Of a stretch of 64,000 nt of DNA, positions 30,366-39,927 are shown one piece after another. The number at the start of each line of letters is the position of its first letter. Position 1 is the stretch's first letter. The notes below the pieces were generated by a model. That model had not been told where the DNA came from. It searched no databases and was given only the letters and a program-made list of their open reading frames with translations. This DNA comes from Billgrantia campisalis (lineage in GTDB: Bacteria > Pseudomonadota > Gammaproteobacteria > Pseudomonadales > Halomonadaceae), in contig NZ_JABFUC010000015.1 of assembly GCF_022341425.1 (NCBI RefSeq), positions 1-64,000 of the forward strand. Direction: 5' to 3'. Made by a program: the position numbers and the translations under genes.

Positions 30366-31991
30366 ATGCGAGCATTTCTCGCTATGGGCACTGTCCTGGC
30401 CGTGCTGGTCGGGTTGCCCGGTACGGTGCTGGGCGACACGCCGTCGGCCGGCGACCGGGCCTCAGTGCCGGTAGCGGCCCAGATCGAGCGTCTGGTCGAG
30501 GATGCCGGCAGCGAGCTGCAGGCGTTCTATGCGCTGCGCGACCATCGCCCGGCGTGGCACGATCGCGAGACCGTGGCGGCCTTCGCCGCGGCGCTGCACA
30601 CCCTGGATGGCGATGGCCTGCGGCCCGCGGATTATCGGCCGGACGCGCTGGTGGCCGGGCATCGACAGGCCGATGCCTCGGAGCAGCCGGGCGAGCAGGC
30701 GCGTTTCGACCTGCACGCCACCCGCATGCTGATGACCGCGCTCGAGCATCTCCAGCGAGGCAAGGTCGACCCCAGCGGGCTCGAGACTCACTGGGAGGTG
30801 CCCGTCGAGGCGCCCGCCCTCGACCCGGCGGCCATCTCCCGGGCCATCGATGGCCAGCGCTTCGAGCAGGCCTTTGCCGAGGCGCGACCCTCCTATGCCC
30901 CCTACGAGCGGCTGCGCACGGGGCTGGCCCGCTACCGCAACATCGAGCGGCTCGGCGGCTGGGAGCCCTTTCCCCAAGAGCCCCGTGTGCTGCGTCCGGG
31001 CGATGTGGATGACGCGGTGGTGCTGCTGCGCTCGCGGCTGGCGGTGATCGGCGAGCTGGAGGTGATGGCCGCCAACGTCGACGCCTTTCCGGAGGCGCGG
31101 CTCGAGACCCCCGACCTGCGGCGCTATGACACCACCCTGGAGGCGGCGGTGAAGCGCTTTCAGCGCCGTCACCTGCTGGAGGTGGACGGTATCGTCGGGC
31201 CCCAGACCCGCCGCGCCCTGAACGTGCCCGTGGAGGCGCGCATCGACCAGATCCGCGTCAACCTGGAGCGCTCCCGCTGGCTGCTCCACGGCCTGCCGGA
31301 GACCTTCGTGCTGGTGGATATCGCCGGCTACCAGCTGCGCTACTTTCGCCCCAATGGCGAAGTGTGGCGCTCGCGCATCGTGGTGGGGCGTCCCTATCGC
31401 CGCACCCCCTCGCTGCGCTCGGAGATCACCCACATGACCGTCAATCCGAGCTGGACGATTCCTCCCACCATCCGGCGCAACGACGTGCTGCCCGAGGTGC
31501 GCCGCGACCTCGGCTACCTGTGGCGCGAGCGGATCCAGGTGCTCAGCCCCTCGGGGCAGCCGCTCGACCCCTGGGAGGTGGACTGGGACAATCCCGGCAA
31601 CGTTGTGCTGCGTCAGGCGCCAGGGCCGCACAATGCCCTGGGCAAGGTGGCGATCCGCTTCCCCAACGATCACATGGTCTATCTCCACGATACCCCGTCC
31701 CAGGGGCTCTTTTCTCGCCAGCAGCGCGCCTTCAGCTCGGGCTGTATCCGGGTCGAGGGGGTGCTGGAGTTCGCCCAACTGCTGTTCGACGATACCGACA
31801 GCGGCCGGAATATCCACGGGCTGATCGAGGCCGGGCGCACGCGCAACGTCTCGCTGGGCGAGCCGGTGCCGGTGATCCTGCACTACTGGACGGTGAACCC
31901 TGACGAGGACGGCGAGCTGGCCTTCCGCCCCGATATCTACGAGCGGGACGAGGCGCTGCTGCGCGCCCTGGACCGCCCCCTGGCGCTGTAG
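30366..31991 (+). CDS. L,D-transpeptidase of the YcbB/LdtD type
   Basis: A 541-residue periplasmic enzyme making 3-3 crosslinks in peptidoglycan. A signal peptide covers 1-24. A peptidoglycan-binding-1 domain lies near 210-285 (AVKRFQRRHLLEVDGIVGPQ), and a YkuD catalytic domain near 305-490 contains His in VYLHDTPSQGLFSRQQRAF and the nucleophile Cys460 in SSGCIRVEG. The order and length resemble E. coli YcbB/LdtD (about 615 residues), slightly shorter. It ends four bases before the convergent ABC transporter stop. Confidence 0.9.
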   Translation: MRAFLAMGTVLAVLVGLPGTVLGDTPSAGDRASVPVAAQIERLVEDAGSELQAFYALRDHRPAWHDRETVAAFAAALHTLDGDGLRPADYRPDALVAGHRQADASEQPGEQARFDLHATRMLMTALEHLQRGKVDPSGLETHWEVPVEAPALDPAAISRAIDGQRFEQAFAEARPSYAPYERLRTGLARYRNIERLGGWEPFPQEPRVLRPGDVDDAVVLLRSRLAVIGELEVMAANVDAFPEARLETPDLRRYDTTLEAAVKRFQRRHLLEVDGIVGPQTRRALNVPVEARIDQIRVNLERSRWLLHGLPETFVLVDIAGYQLRYFRPNGEVWRSRIVVGRPYRRTPSLRSEITHMTVNPSWTIPPTIRRNDVLPEVRRDLGYLWRERIQVLSPSGQPLDPWEVDWDNPGNVVLRQAPGPHNALGKVAIRFPNDHMVYLHDTPSQGLFSRQQRAFSSGCIRVEGVLEFAQLLFDDTDSGRNIHGLIEAGRTRNVSLGEPVPVILHYWTVNPDEDGELAFRPDIYERDEALLRALDRPLAL

Positions 31992-31994
31992 GCG

Positions 31995-33866
<1,872 letters not shown>

Positions 33867-33907
33867 GCGGGCTCTCCGAGGCGTTTAGCGAAGCGGGCGC
33901 CGAACGC

Positions 33908-33939
33908 GCCGACGCCCCGCTGGCGTGCGGGGCGTCGGC
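33908..33939 (-). terminator. Perfect 13-bp hairpin after the M23 peptidase gene
   Basis: GCCGACGCCCCGC and GCGGGGCGTCGGC pair over 13 bases around a six-base loop, 21 bases beyond the stop at 33960. No strong T-run follows, but position and stability suggest termination. Confidence 0.55.
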
Positions 33940-33959
33940 AGGTGGGGCGAGCGGCGGCC

Positions 33960-35684
33960 TCAGCCCTCGTCGTCGTCGGAGCGCTCGGCGGTGCTGGCTA
34001 CCACCGGCCCGGTTTCGCCGCTCTCCAGCACCGCCAGCAGCGGTTCGGCCTCACGCTGGAAGGCCATCAGCTTCTCACCGGAGAGGCTGGTGTTCTCCGG
34101 TAGATCCACGGTCATTGGGTTGACCTGGCTGTTGCTGACCAGCACCTCGTAGTGCAGGTGGGGGCCGGTACTGCGACCGGTGTTGCCGGAGAGCGCGATG
34201 CGCTCGCCCATCTCGACCCGGTCGCCGCGGCTGACCAGCGGGCGCGACAGGTGCAGGTAGCGGGTCTGGTAGCCGTTGTCGTGGCGGATGACCACGTAGC
34301 GGCCGGCCACCGGATGGTTGGCGACCTTCTCCACGCGACCGTCGGCCGGGGCGATGATCGGCGTGCCGATGGGCATGGCGAAGTCGGTGCCGCGATGGGG
34401 GCTCACCCGGCCGGTGACCGGGTGCTTGCGGCGCGGATTGAACGACGAGCTGATGCGGTAGCTGCCCTCGAAAGGGTAGCGGGCGAAGGCCGGGTCGAGG
34501 CTCTCCCCTTCGGGGGTGTAGAAGTTGTTGTCGGCGCTGTTGCGCACCACGGTCAGGTTCATGCGCGCGCCCTCGTACTGGATCGCCAGCACTCGGGAGT
34601 CGAAGCTTAGACCGTCGATGATGTCGGATTCGATCAGCACCTGAAACTGATCGCCGCGACGGGTATCGCGGCGAAAATCGAGCTTTTTCTCCAGCAAGCG
34701 GGCGACCTGGGCGACCTCGGTGCTGGACAGGCCGGTGGCCTGGGCCGAGCGGGCGAAGCTGCCGCTGACGCTGCCGGCGAACAGCCGCTGGGTGGCCTCG
34801 CCGGCGCGCTCGATGCTGGCCACCTCGAACTGTTCCTCGTCACGTTCGACCCGCACCCCTTCCCGGGCGTTCTTCATCATCTGAAGCTTGAGCAGGCGCC
34901 CGGTTTCATCGAGCTGGTACTCGAACTGGTTGCCGACCCGCCAGTGGGTCAGCAGGCGCTGGTCGGGCAGGCTCTCAAGCAGCCGTATGGCCTCGCTGTA
35001 GCCCAGGCCGAGCCGATTCTGGGCCAGCACCGCGAAGGTGTCGCCGGACTGCACGGTATAGGTTTCCCATTCCGGTACGAAGGCCTCGGTGGCGGCGAGC
35101 TCCTGTTCGAAGACGATGGGGCCATCGTCTAACAGGCCGAGTTCCTCGTCGGGAATGTCCTCGTAGGAGGTGGCGTCGGCGACCAGCGCTTCGTCGAGCG
35201 GGTCGTCGTCCAGCAGCCCGCTGGCCAGGGTGCCGAGCACCAGTGCCATATGCAGCGCGCCGGGATCGAGGATCTCCGCTGGGGCGATAGGCTCCACGGC
35301 CGCGGCATCGGCGGTGAGGGGGGCGGCGGCCAGCGACGCGGGTGGCGCGGTGGCGGCGTCTTCGGCCTTGCCCGGTGTGCCGAGATCGACGATTTCAGTG
35401 GGGCGAAGCTGGGAAAGCGGGATGGTGTTGCGGGTGGCGTCGAGGGTCTGGGTGGCGATCTCCAGAGCATCGGCGACCGGGAAACGCTCGGAGTTCAGTG
35501 ACGGCAGCCCAGGCTGGCTTTCGGGCGACAGGGGCAACAATAGAGTGTCGGCGGTTTGTGGCTGTCGCTGAGAATCTTCGACGAGGGTGACGATCTTGTG
35601 TGCGCCCAGCACAGTGACCATGGTGGCGACCGGTAACAGCAGCAATTTATGCGTGCGGGGCAGCGAATGGAGGATTCGCAACAT
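33960..35684 (-). CDS. Membrane-anchored M23 (LytM) peptidoglycan endopeptidase, MepM-like
   Basis: A 574-residue protein with an N-terminal membrane anchor (about 13-30), a long Ala/Pro-rich linker, an OapA/LysM-like region near 210-290 (YTVQSGDTFAVLAQNRLGLG) and a C-terminal M23 domain. The zinc ligands are visible in HRGTDFAMP and HLHYEV. It should cleave crosslinks in the periplasm, like MepM (YebA), and is longer than the usual 440 residues because of the linker. A LexA-like box lies upstream at 35766-35781. Confidence 0.88.
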   Translation of the reverse strand: MLRILHSLPRTHKLLLLPVATMVTVLGAHKIVTLVEDSQRQPQTADTLLLPLSPESQPGLPSLNSERFPVADALEIATQTLDATRNTIPLSQLRPTEIVDLGTPGKAEDAATAPPASLAAAPLTADAAAVEPIAPAEILDPGALHMALVLGTLASGLLDDDPLDEALVADATSYEDIPDEELGLLDDGPIVFEQELAATEAFVPEWETYTVQSGDTFAVLAQNRLGLGYSEAIRLLESLPDQRLLTHWRVGNQFEYQLDETGRLLKLQMMKNAREGVRVERDEEQFEVASIERAGEATQRLFAGSVSGSFARSAQATGLSSTEVAQVARLLEKKLDFRRDTRRGDQFQVLIESDIIDGLSFDSRVLAIQYEGARMNLTVVRNSADNNFYTPEGESLDPAFARYPFEGSYRISSSFNPRRKHPVTGRVSPHRGTDFAMPIGTPIIAPADGRVEKVANHPVAGRYVVIRHDNGYQTRYLHLSRPLVSRGDRVEMGERIALSGNTGRSTGPHLHYEVLVSNSQVNPMTVDLPENTSLSGEKLMAFQREAEPLLAVLESGETGPVVASTAERSDDDEG

Positions 35685-35765
35685 GGGTAAGGGCCATATT
35701 AAAAATAAATGAAAAAAGCAAAAAAAGGCAGTGGAACCTTAACCCATGACATATGGCCTGCCTAG

Positions 35766-35781
35766 TCTGTATATCCATACA
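35766..35781. promoter_or_regulatory. LexA-like SOS box
   Basis: CTGTATATCCATACAG fits the gammaproteobacterial LexA form CTG-N10-CAG with an alternating AT-rich centre. It stands 82 bases upstream of the M23 peptidase start on the minus strand. No other gene starts nearby on the plus strand. Between box and gene lies an A/T-rich stretch (35699-35740). Confidence 0.55.
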
Positions 35782-35785
35782 GAAA

Positions 35786-35827
35786 GCCACGCCTCGCCGG
35801 GACCTCGAGGGCCTGACGGGGCGTGGC
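35786..35827 (-). terminator. Terminator hairpin downstream of pirin gene
   Basis: GCCACGCC pairs with GGCGTGGC, with further pairing around CCTCGAGG, and on the minus strand is followed by CTTTCT. It lies about 95 bases past the pirin stop at 35922. Confidence 0.6.
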
Positions 35828-35921
35828 GTTTGGCGTCATAGCCGTCGAACGCTGTTCCTTAATCTCTCCATAGTGAACGCGAACGGCGTTCGAAATTCAA
35901 CCCGTATCGATGCCGGCGGCG

Positions 35922-36773
35922 TTAGCCGCTGGTAAAGGTGCCGTTACGATAGTCGCTCAGGGCCTGTTCGATCTCACGCATGTCGTTCATCACGAAGGGG
36001 CCGTAGTGGGCGATGGGCTCGCGATGCGGGGTGCCGGCGAGCAGCAGCGCCTGGCCGCCACCGGCACTGGTCAACGCCAGGGTCTGGCCGTCGCCAAGCC
36101 GGCCCAGCTCGCCGGCACCGAGGCGCTCGCCGGCGATCTCGAGCTCACCCTCGAAGACATAGACGGCGAGGGTGTCGTCGCTTGCCGCCAGCGTCATCTC
36201 GCCGCCGGCCTCGAGGCGCAGGTGTCCGATGGCGGCGTTGCCGGCCAGGGCGTCCAGGGGGCCGTTCACGGCGTCGCCTTCGGGGATCTGCCAGCGGCCG
36301 CCCAGCGCGATCAGCTCGGCGCCCGCCGCGTGCAGGTGCGGCATCTCGACGCCGCGCACGTCCCGGTAGGTGGCCGGGCTCAGCTTGTCCTTCGCCGCCA
36401 GGTTGATCCACAGCTGGAAGCCGTGCAGGCCGTGGCTGTCGGTGAGCGGCATCTCGGAGTGGATGATGCCGCGGCCGGTGTGCATCCACTGGGCGTCGCC
36501 GGCGCGGATGGTGCTGGAATGCCCAAGGTGGTCCTCGTGGGTCAGGCCGCCATGGAGCACATAGGTCAGCGTTTGCATGCCGCGGTGGGGGTGGGGCGGG
36601 AAGCCGCCGATATAGTCGTCGGGCCGGTCCGAGCCCAGCTCGTCGAGCATCAGGAAGGGGTCGAGGCCGCCGCCGAAGTCATGGATGCGCTTGATCTTGA
36701 CACCGTCGCCGTCCTGGCTGGGCTGGCTGGTCAGGCGACGCTCGATATGGCGTAGCTGAGTGGAGGCTGTCAT
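35922..36773 (-). CDS. Pirin family protein
   Basis: A 283-residue double-barrel cupin of the pirin family. The N-terminal cupin has the metal-binding segment GGFPPHPHRGMQTLTYVL and HSEMP in place, as in active quercetinase-type pirins. The start at 36773 (MTASTQLRHIERR) has GAGGA ahead, and a longer frame from 36842 runs through the operator. It is divergent from the LysR regulator at 36875, a common arrangement for pirin genes. Confidence 0.92.
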   Translation of the reverse strand: MTASTQLRHIERRLTSQPSQDGDGVKIKRIHDFGGGLDPFLMLDELGSDRPDDYIGGFPPHPHRGMQTLTYVLHGGLTHEDHLGHSSTIRAGDAQWMHTGRGIIHSEMPLTDSHGLHGFQLWINLAAKDKLSPATYRDVRGVEMPHLHAAGAELIALGGRWQIPEGDAVNGPLDALAGNAAIGHLRLEAGGEMTLAASDDTLAVYVFEGELEIAGERLGAGELGRLGDGQTLALTSAGGGQALLLAGTPHREPIAHYGPFVMNDMREIEQALSDYRNGTFTSG

Positions 36774-36820
36774 GGAATCCGTCCTCGGGTTCAGGGGATA
36801 TGTCTGGCATTCTAGAACGG

Positions 36821-36834
36821 AATTTTCGAAAATT
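36821..36834. promoter_or_regulatory. Palindromic operator between pirin and LysR genes
   Basis: AATTTTCGAAAATT is a perfect 14-base palindrome midway between the pirin start (36773) and the LysR start (36875). A related TTCGAA-centred repeat precedes the yqjG gene. It is probably the LysR protein's binding site, controlling pirin and itself. Confidence 0.6.
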
Positions 36835-36874
36835 AAGCGCATAGTTTCGCTGTTACTGTTCGAGGGAATCGAAA

Positions 36875-37774
36875 ATGTCGCGAGTCACCCTGGCCCAATG
36901 GCAGATGCTTGCCGCGGTGGTCGACCACGGCGGCTTCGCTCGTGCCGCCGAGGCGGTTCACAAGAGCCCGTCGACGCTCAACCATGCGGTGCACAAGCTC
37001 GAGGAGCAGCTCGGCGTCAAGGTGCTGGAGCCGGTCGGCCGCCAGGTGCGCCTCACCGAGGCCGGCGAGATGCTGCTGCGCCGGGCGCGCCAGCTGATCG
37101 AGAGCGCCGAGGCGCTGGAGGATGTGGCCGGGCGGCTGGCCGAAGGGCTGGAGGCGGAAGTGGTGCTGGCCCTGGATCAAATCTTCCCCAGCGACGCCCT
37201 GGCCCTGGCGCTGGGGCGATTCTCGGCGGCCTTTCCCCATGTCCGCATCCAGCTGCACGAGACGGTGCTCAACGGCGGCATCGAGATGCTCTACGACGGG
37301 CGCGCCGACCTGGTGGCCTCGGGGCTCGCCGCCCAGGGGTTTCTGGGCGAGCCGCTGGTGACGGTCAATTTCATTGCCGTGGCGCACCCCGACCACCCGC
37401 TGCATGGGCTGGGGCGTCGGCTCGATCTGCGCGATCTACAGCGCTATCGCCAGCTGGTGGTGCGCGACTCGGCGCTGCGCCACTCGATGGATGCCGGCTG
37501 GCTCAAGGCCGAGCAGCGCTGGACCGTCAGCCACCTGGAGACGTCCCTGGACATGGTGCGCCGTGGCCTGGGCTTCGCCTGGCTGCCGGAGACCCGCATC
37601 CAGCCTGAGCTCGAGTCGGGCCAGTTGATTCCCCTGCCGCTCAGTGCCGGGGGCCTGCGCGAGGCGCCGATGCAGCTGATCTATCGCGACCGGGACCGGG
37701 CCGGTCCGGCGACCCATGCCATGGCGCAGGCGCTGCGTGAGGGGGTGGCCAGCGCCTGCCCGGGCAGCGACTGA
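36875..37774 (+). CDS. LysR-family transcriptional regulator
   Basis: A 299-residue LysR regulator. The N-terminal winged helix (about 5-63) has AAVVDHGGFARAAEAVHKSPSTLNHAVHKLEEQLGVKV split over its recognition helix, followed by an effector-binding domain (about 90-290). The effector is unknown. It is flanked by pirin (divergent) and yqjG (same strand, 103 bases on), and a TTCGAA-centred motif occurs ahead of both, so these are its likely targets. Pirin and glutathionyl-hydroquinone reductase suggest a response to quinones or flavonoids. Confidence 0.9.
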   Translation: MSRVTLAQWQMLAAVVDHGGFARAAEAVHKSPSTLNHAVHKLEEQLGVKVLEPVGRQVRLTEAGEMLLRRARQLIESAEALEDVAGRLAEGLEAEVVLALDQIFPSDALALALGRFSAAFPHVRIQLHETVLNGGIEMLYDGRADLVASGLAAQGFLGEPLVTVNFIAVAHPDHPLHGLGRRLDLRDLQRYRQLVVRDSALRHSMDAGWLKAEQRWTVSHLETSLDMVRRGLGFAWLPETRIQPELESGQLIPLPLSAGGLREAPMQLIYRDRDRAGPATHAMAQALREGVASACPGSD

Positions 37775-37780
37775 GGCGTC

Positions 37781-37805
37781 ATTCGATTTTTTCGAAGAAA
37801 ATTCG
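37781..37805 (+). promoter_or_regulatory. Second TTCGAA-centred inverted repeat, upstream of yqjG
   Basis: ATTCGATTTTTTCGAAGAAA followed by ATTCG is an imperfect palindrome centred on TTCGAA that resembles the perfect AATTTTCGAAAATT ahead of pirin. It lies about 75-100 bases before the yqjG ATG, just after the LysR stop. Confidence 0.5.
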
Positions 37806-37877
37806 GGAAAAACTGCGCTTGAGCGTCGATCGAATCGGCCTATTCTGGGAGGCAATCTACTCAGAACCGGAGGCACC

Positions 37878-38882
37878 ATGGGCCTGTTGATCGACGGCAA
37901 GTGGCACGACCAGTGGTACGACACCGACAAGCACGGTGGCGAGTTCGTGCGCGAATCCGCCAAGCTGCGCGACTGGGTGACCCGCGACGGGGCCCCGGGG
38001 CCTGATGGCCAGCCGGGCCTGCCGGCCGAGGCCGATCGCTATCACCTCTATGTCTCCCTGGCCTGTCCCTGGGCGCATCGCACCCTGATCCTGCGCAAGC
38101 TCAAGGGGCTCGACGCGCTGATCGGCGTCTCCCACGTCAGCCCGCTGATGCTCGGCGAAGGCTGGAGCTATGACCGGGAAACGGGCTCCAGCGGCGACCC
38201 GGTCAACGGCGTGGCGTACCACCGCGAGCTGTATACCCTGACCGATCCGCGCTACACCGGGCGAGTGACCGTGCCGGTGCTGTGGGACAAGCAGCAGAAG
38301 CGCATCGTCAACAACGAGTCGGCGGAGCTGCTGCGCATGCTCAACGACGCCTTCGACGACCTGGCCGGCAATCGCCTCGATTTCTACCCGGCGGATCTGC
38401 GCGAGACCATCGATGCGGTCAATGCCGATGTCTATGAGCACATCAACAACGGCGTCTACAAGTCGGGCTTTGCGACACGTCAGGCGGTCTACGACAAGCA
38501 CGTGGTGGCGCTCTTCGAGGCGCTGGAGCGCATGGAGGCGCGCCTGGCCGAGCGCCGCTACCTGGCCGGCGAGTGGCTCACCGAGGCCGACGTTCGGCTG
38601 TTCACCACCCTGATTCGCTTCGACGCCGTCTACCACGGCCACTTCAAGTGCAACCTGCGCCGCATCGAGGACTATCCGAACCTGTCGAACTACCTGCGCG
38701 AGCTCTTTCAGTGGCCGGGCGTCAAGGAGACGGTGGACTTCGCGCATATCAAGCGCCACTACTACTACAGCCACGACACCATCAATCCCACGCGTATCGT
38801 GCCGAGGGGCCCGCTGCTCGAGCTCGAGCGTCCCCACGACCGGGAGCGGCTGGCGGGGCAGGGGATTCGCGAGAAAGGGTGA
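37878..38882 (+). CDS. yqjG: Glutathionyl-hydroquinone reductase YqjG
   Basis: A 334-residue xi-class glutathione S-transferase that reduces glutathionyl-hydroquinones to hydroquinones. It starts MGLLIDGKWHDQWYDT with GGAGG ahead, has the catalytic Cys63 in SLACPWAHR and the class-specific VYKSGFATRQ and HFKCNLRRI segments. Length fits E. coli YqjG (328). The upstream motif suggests control by the adjacent LysR protein. Confidence 0.93.
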   Translation: MGLLIDGKWHDQWYDTDKHGGEFVRESAKLRDWVTRDGAPGPDGQPGLPAEADRYHLYVSLACPWAHRTLILRKLKGLDALIGVSHVSPLMLGEGWSYDRETGSSGDPVNGVAYHRELYTLTDPRYTGRVTVPVLWDKQQKRIVNNESAELLRMLNDAFDDLAGNRLDFYPADLRETIDAVNADVYEHINNGVYKSGFATRQAVYDKHVVALFEALERMEARLAERRYLAGEWLTEADVRLFTTLIRFDAVYHGHFKCNLRRIEDYPNLSNYLRELFQWPGVKETVDFAHIKRHYYYSHDTINPTRIVPRGPLLELERPHDRERLAGQGIREKG

Positions 38883-38957
38883 TCAGGGTCGAGGAGCGAG
38901 GTGAGAGGAGCAAGGAAACCCCTTGGTTTGCTCCTCTTGCATCCGCAAGCCTGTTTG

Positions 38958-39041
38958 TCGAACCTCGAACCTCGAACCTCGAACCTCGAACCTCGAACCT
39001 CGAACCTCGAACCTCGAACCTCGAACCTCGAACCTCGAACC
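38958..39041 (+). repeat. Heptanucleotide tandem repeat, 12 copies of TCGAACC
   Basis: Twelve perfect head-to-tail copies of the 7-base unit TCGAACC fill 84 bases. They begin after a hairpin formed by AGAGGAGCAA...TTGCTCCTCT (about 38907-38940, possibly the yqjG terminator). The last copy ends one base before the stop codon of yaiI (39042). Frames through the repeat on both strands are open only because 7-base repeats cycle the frame, and none is taken as a gene. Confidence 0.95.
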
Positions 39042-39491
39042 TTACCGTTTCTTAGCCAACCACCTGTCGAGGGCATTGGCAAATTCGCGCCGGTCGGTGT
39101 CGCTATAGCCCTTGGGCCCGCCGGTGTGTTCGCCGCTGGCCCGCAGGGTCTCCATGAAATCCCTCATCTGTACCCGCGCCTTGATATTGCCCTTGTCGAG
39201 CATCTCGCCGCGGGTGGTCATGACCGCCGCGCCTTTTTCGATGGCCTCCAGGGCCAGCGGCAGGTCCGAGGTGAGCAGCAGGTCGCCGGCCTGAATCCGT
39301 TCGACGATCTCGTTGTCGGCGGCGTCGAAGCCATGGCTCACCGAGAGCGACTTCACCCACTTCGATGCCGGCAGCGGCACGCTGTGGTTGGCCACGAACC
39401 AGGTGGGCGTGGCGGTACGCTCGGCGGCTCGCACGATAATGTCACGCGCCACCTTGGGGCAGGCGTCGGCATCGACCCACAGGGTTGGCAT
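39042..39491 (-). CDS. yaiI: YaiI/YqxD family protein (DUF188)
   Basis: A 149-residue protein of the YaiI/YqxD family (DUF188), related to PIN-like nuclease folds. Conserved acidic and polar segments are present: [15 protein letters not shown] at the start, [21 protein letters not shown] and SDLPLA in the middle, and NTRGEML-like TTRGEML. The function is not established. The stop codon abuts the tandem repeat. A copy-number change there could affect only the 3' untranslated end. Confidence 0.92.
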   Translation of the reverse strand: MPTLWVDADACPKVARDIIVRAAERTATPTWFVANHSVPLPASKWVKSLSVSHGFDAADNEIVERIQAGDLLLTSDLPLALEAIEKGAAVMTTRGEMLDKGNIKARVQMRDFMETLRASGEHTGGPKGYSDTDRREFANALDRWLAKKR

Positions 39492-39927
39492 TGGCAGGCT
39501 CCTCGATCAAGGGTGACATGGCCGTTAGCATTGAAAGTACTGGCCAGGGGGGAGCGCCGATGATAGCATGCGCCCTCCTCGCATGTGCTGACCCCGCCAT
39601 CATGACGATTCGCCGGTGCTGACGTTGCCCGAGCCGAATCACCGAGACCTGCGGTCATCTACCGACAGTGTCCGAGATGTGAAGATGGAGCGCCATTAGA
39701 TGCCGCCAACCGGCGACATCGGCGCAGAAAGGTCGCCTTAGCGGTTCGCAAGCCCCAGGGCGCGAACCGGATGCCAGGTGCGACCGGCGTCCCCGATACC
39801 GTGACTCGCTCTGCCCTTCGGCCGCTGATGGCCCTCGACAAGCGCAGCGCGCCCGACCGTTGTTGATTGCGTCGGGGATGCCTCAATGTGATTTGCCGGC
39901 CACTGCCGGCCTACCAAGGTGTGATTG
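39492..39927 (+). other. 436-base intergenic region ahead of the DEAD-box helicase
   Basis: No gene can be supported here. It should contain the yaiI promoter (minus strand) and the helicase promoter. Long 5' leaders are usual for cold-shock helicase genes of the DeaD type, but I see no clear promoter boxes, cold box or terminator. Confidence 0.4.

Noticed and set aside
36760..37608. Plus-strand frame overlapping the LysR gene
   Set aside because: The LysR frame at 36875 has a full winged helix and effector domain; this one is low-complexity and out of frame.
38958..39041. CRISPR array or integron-like repeat
   Set aside because: The repeat units are 7 bases, directly adjacent and without spacers.
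38765..39082. Open frames through the heptamer repeat on both strands
   Set aside because: A 7-base repeat rotates through all frames without stops, so these frames only reflect the repeat and contain no independent coding signal.
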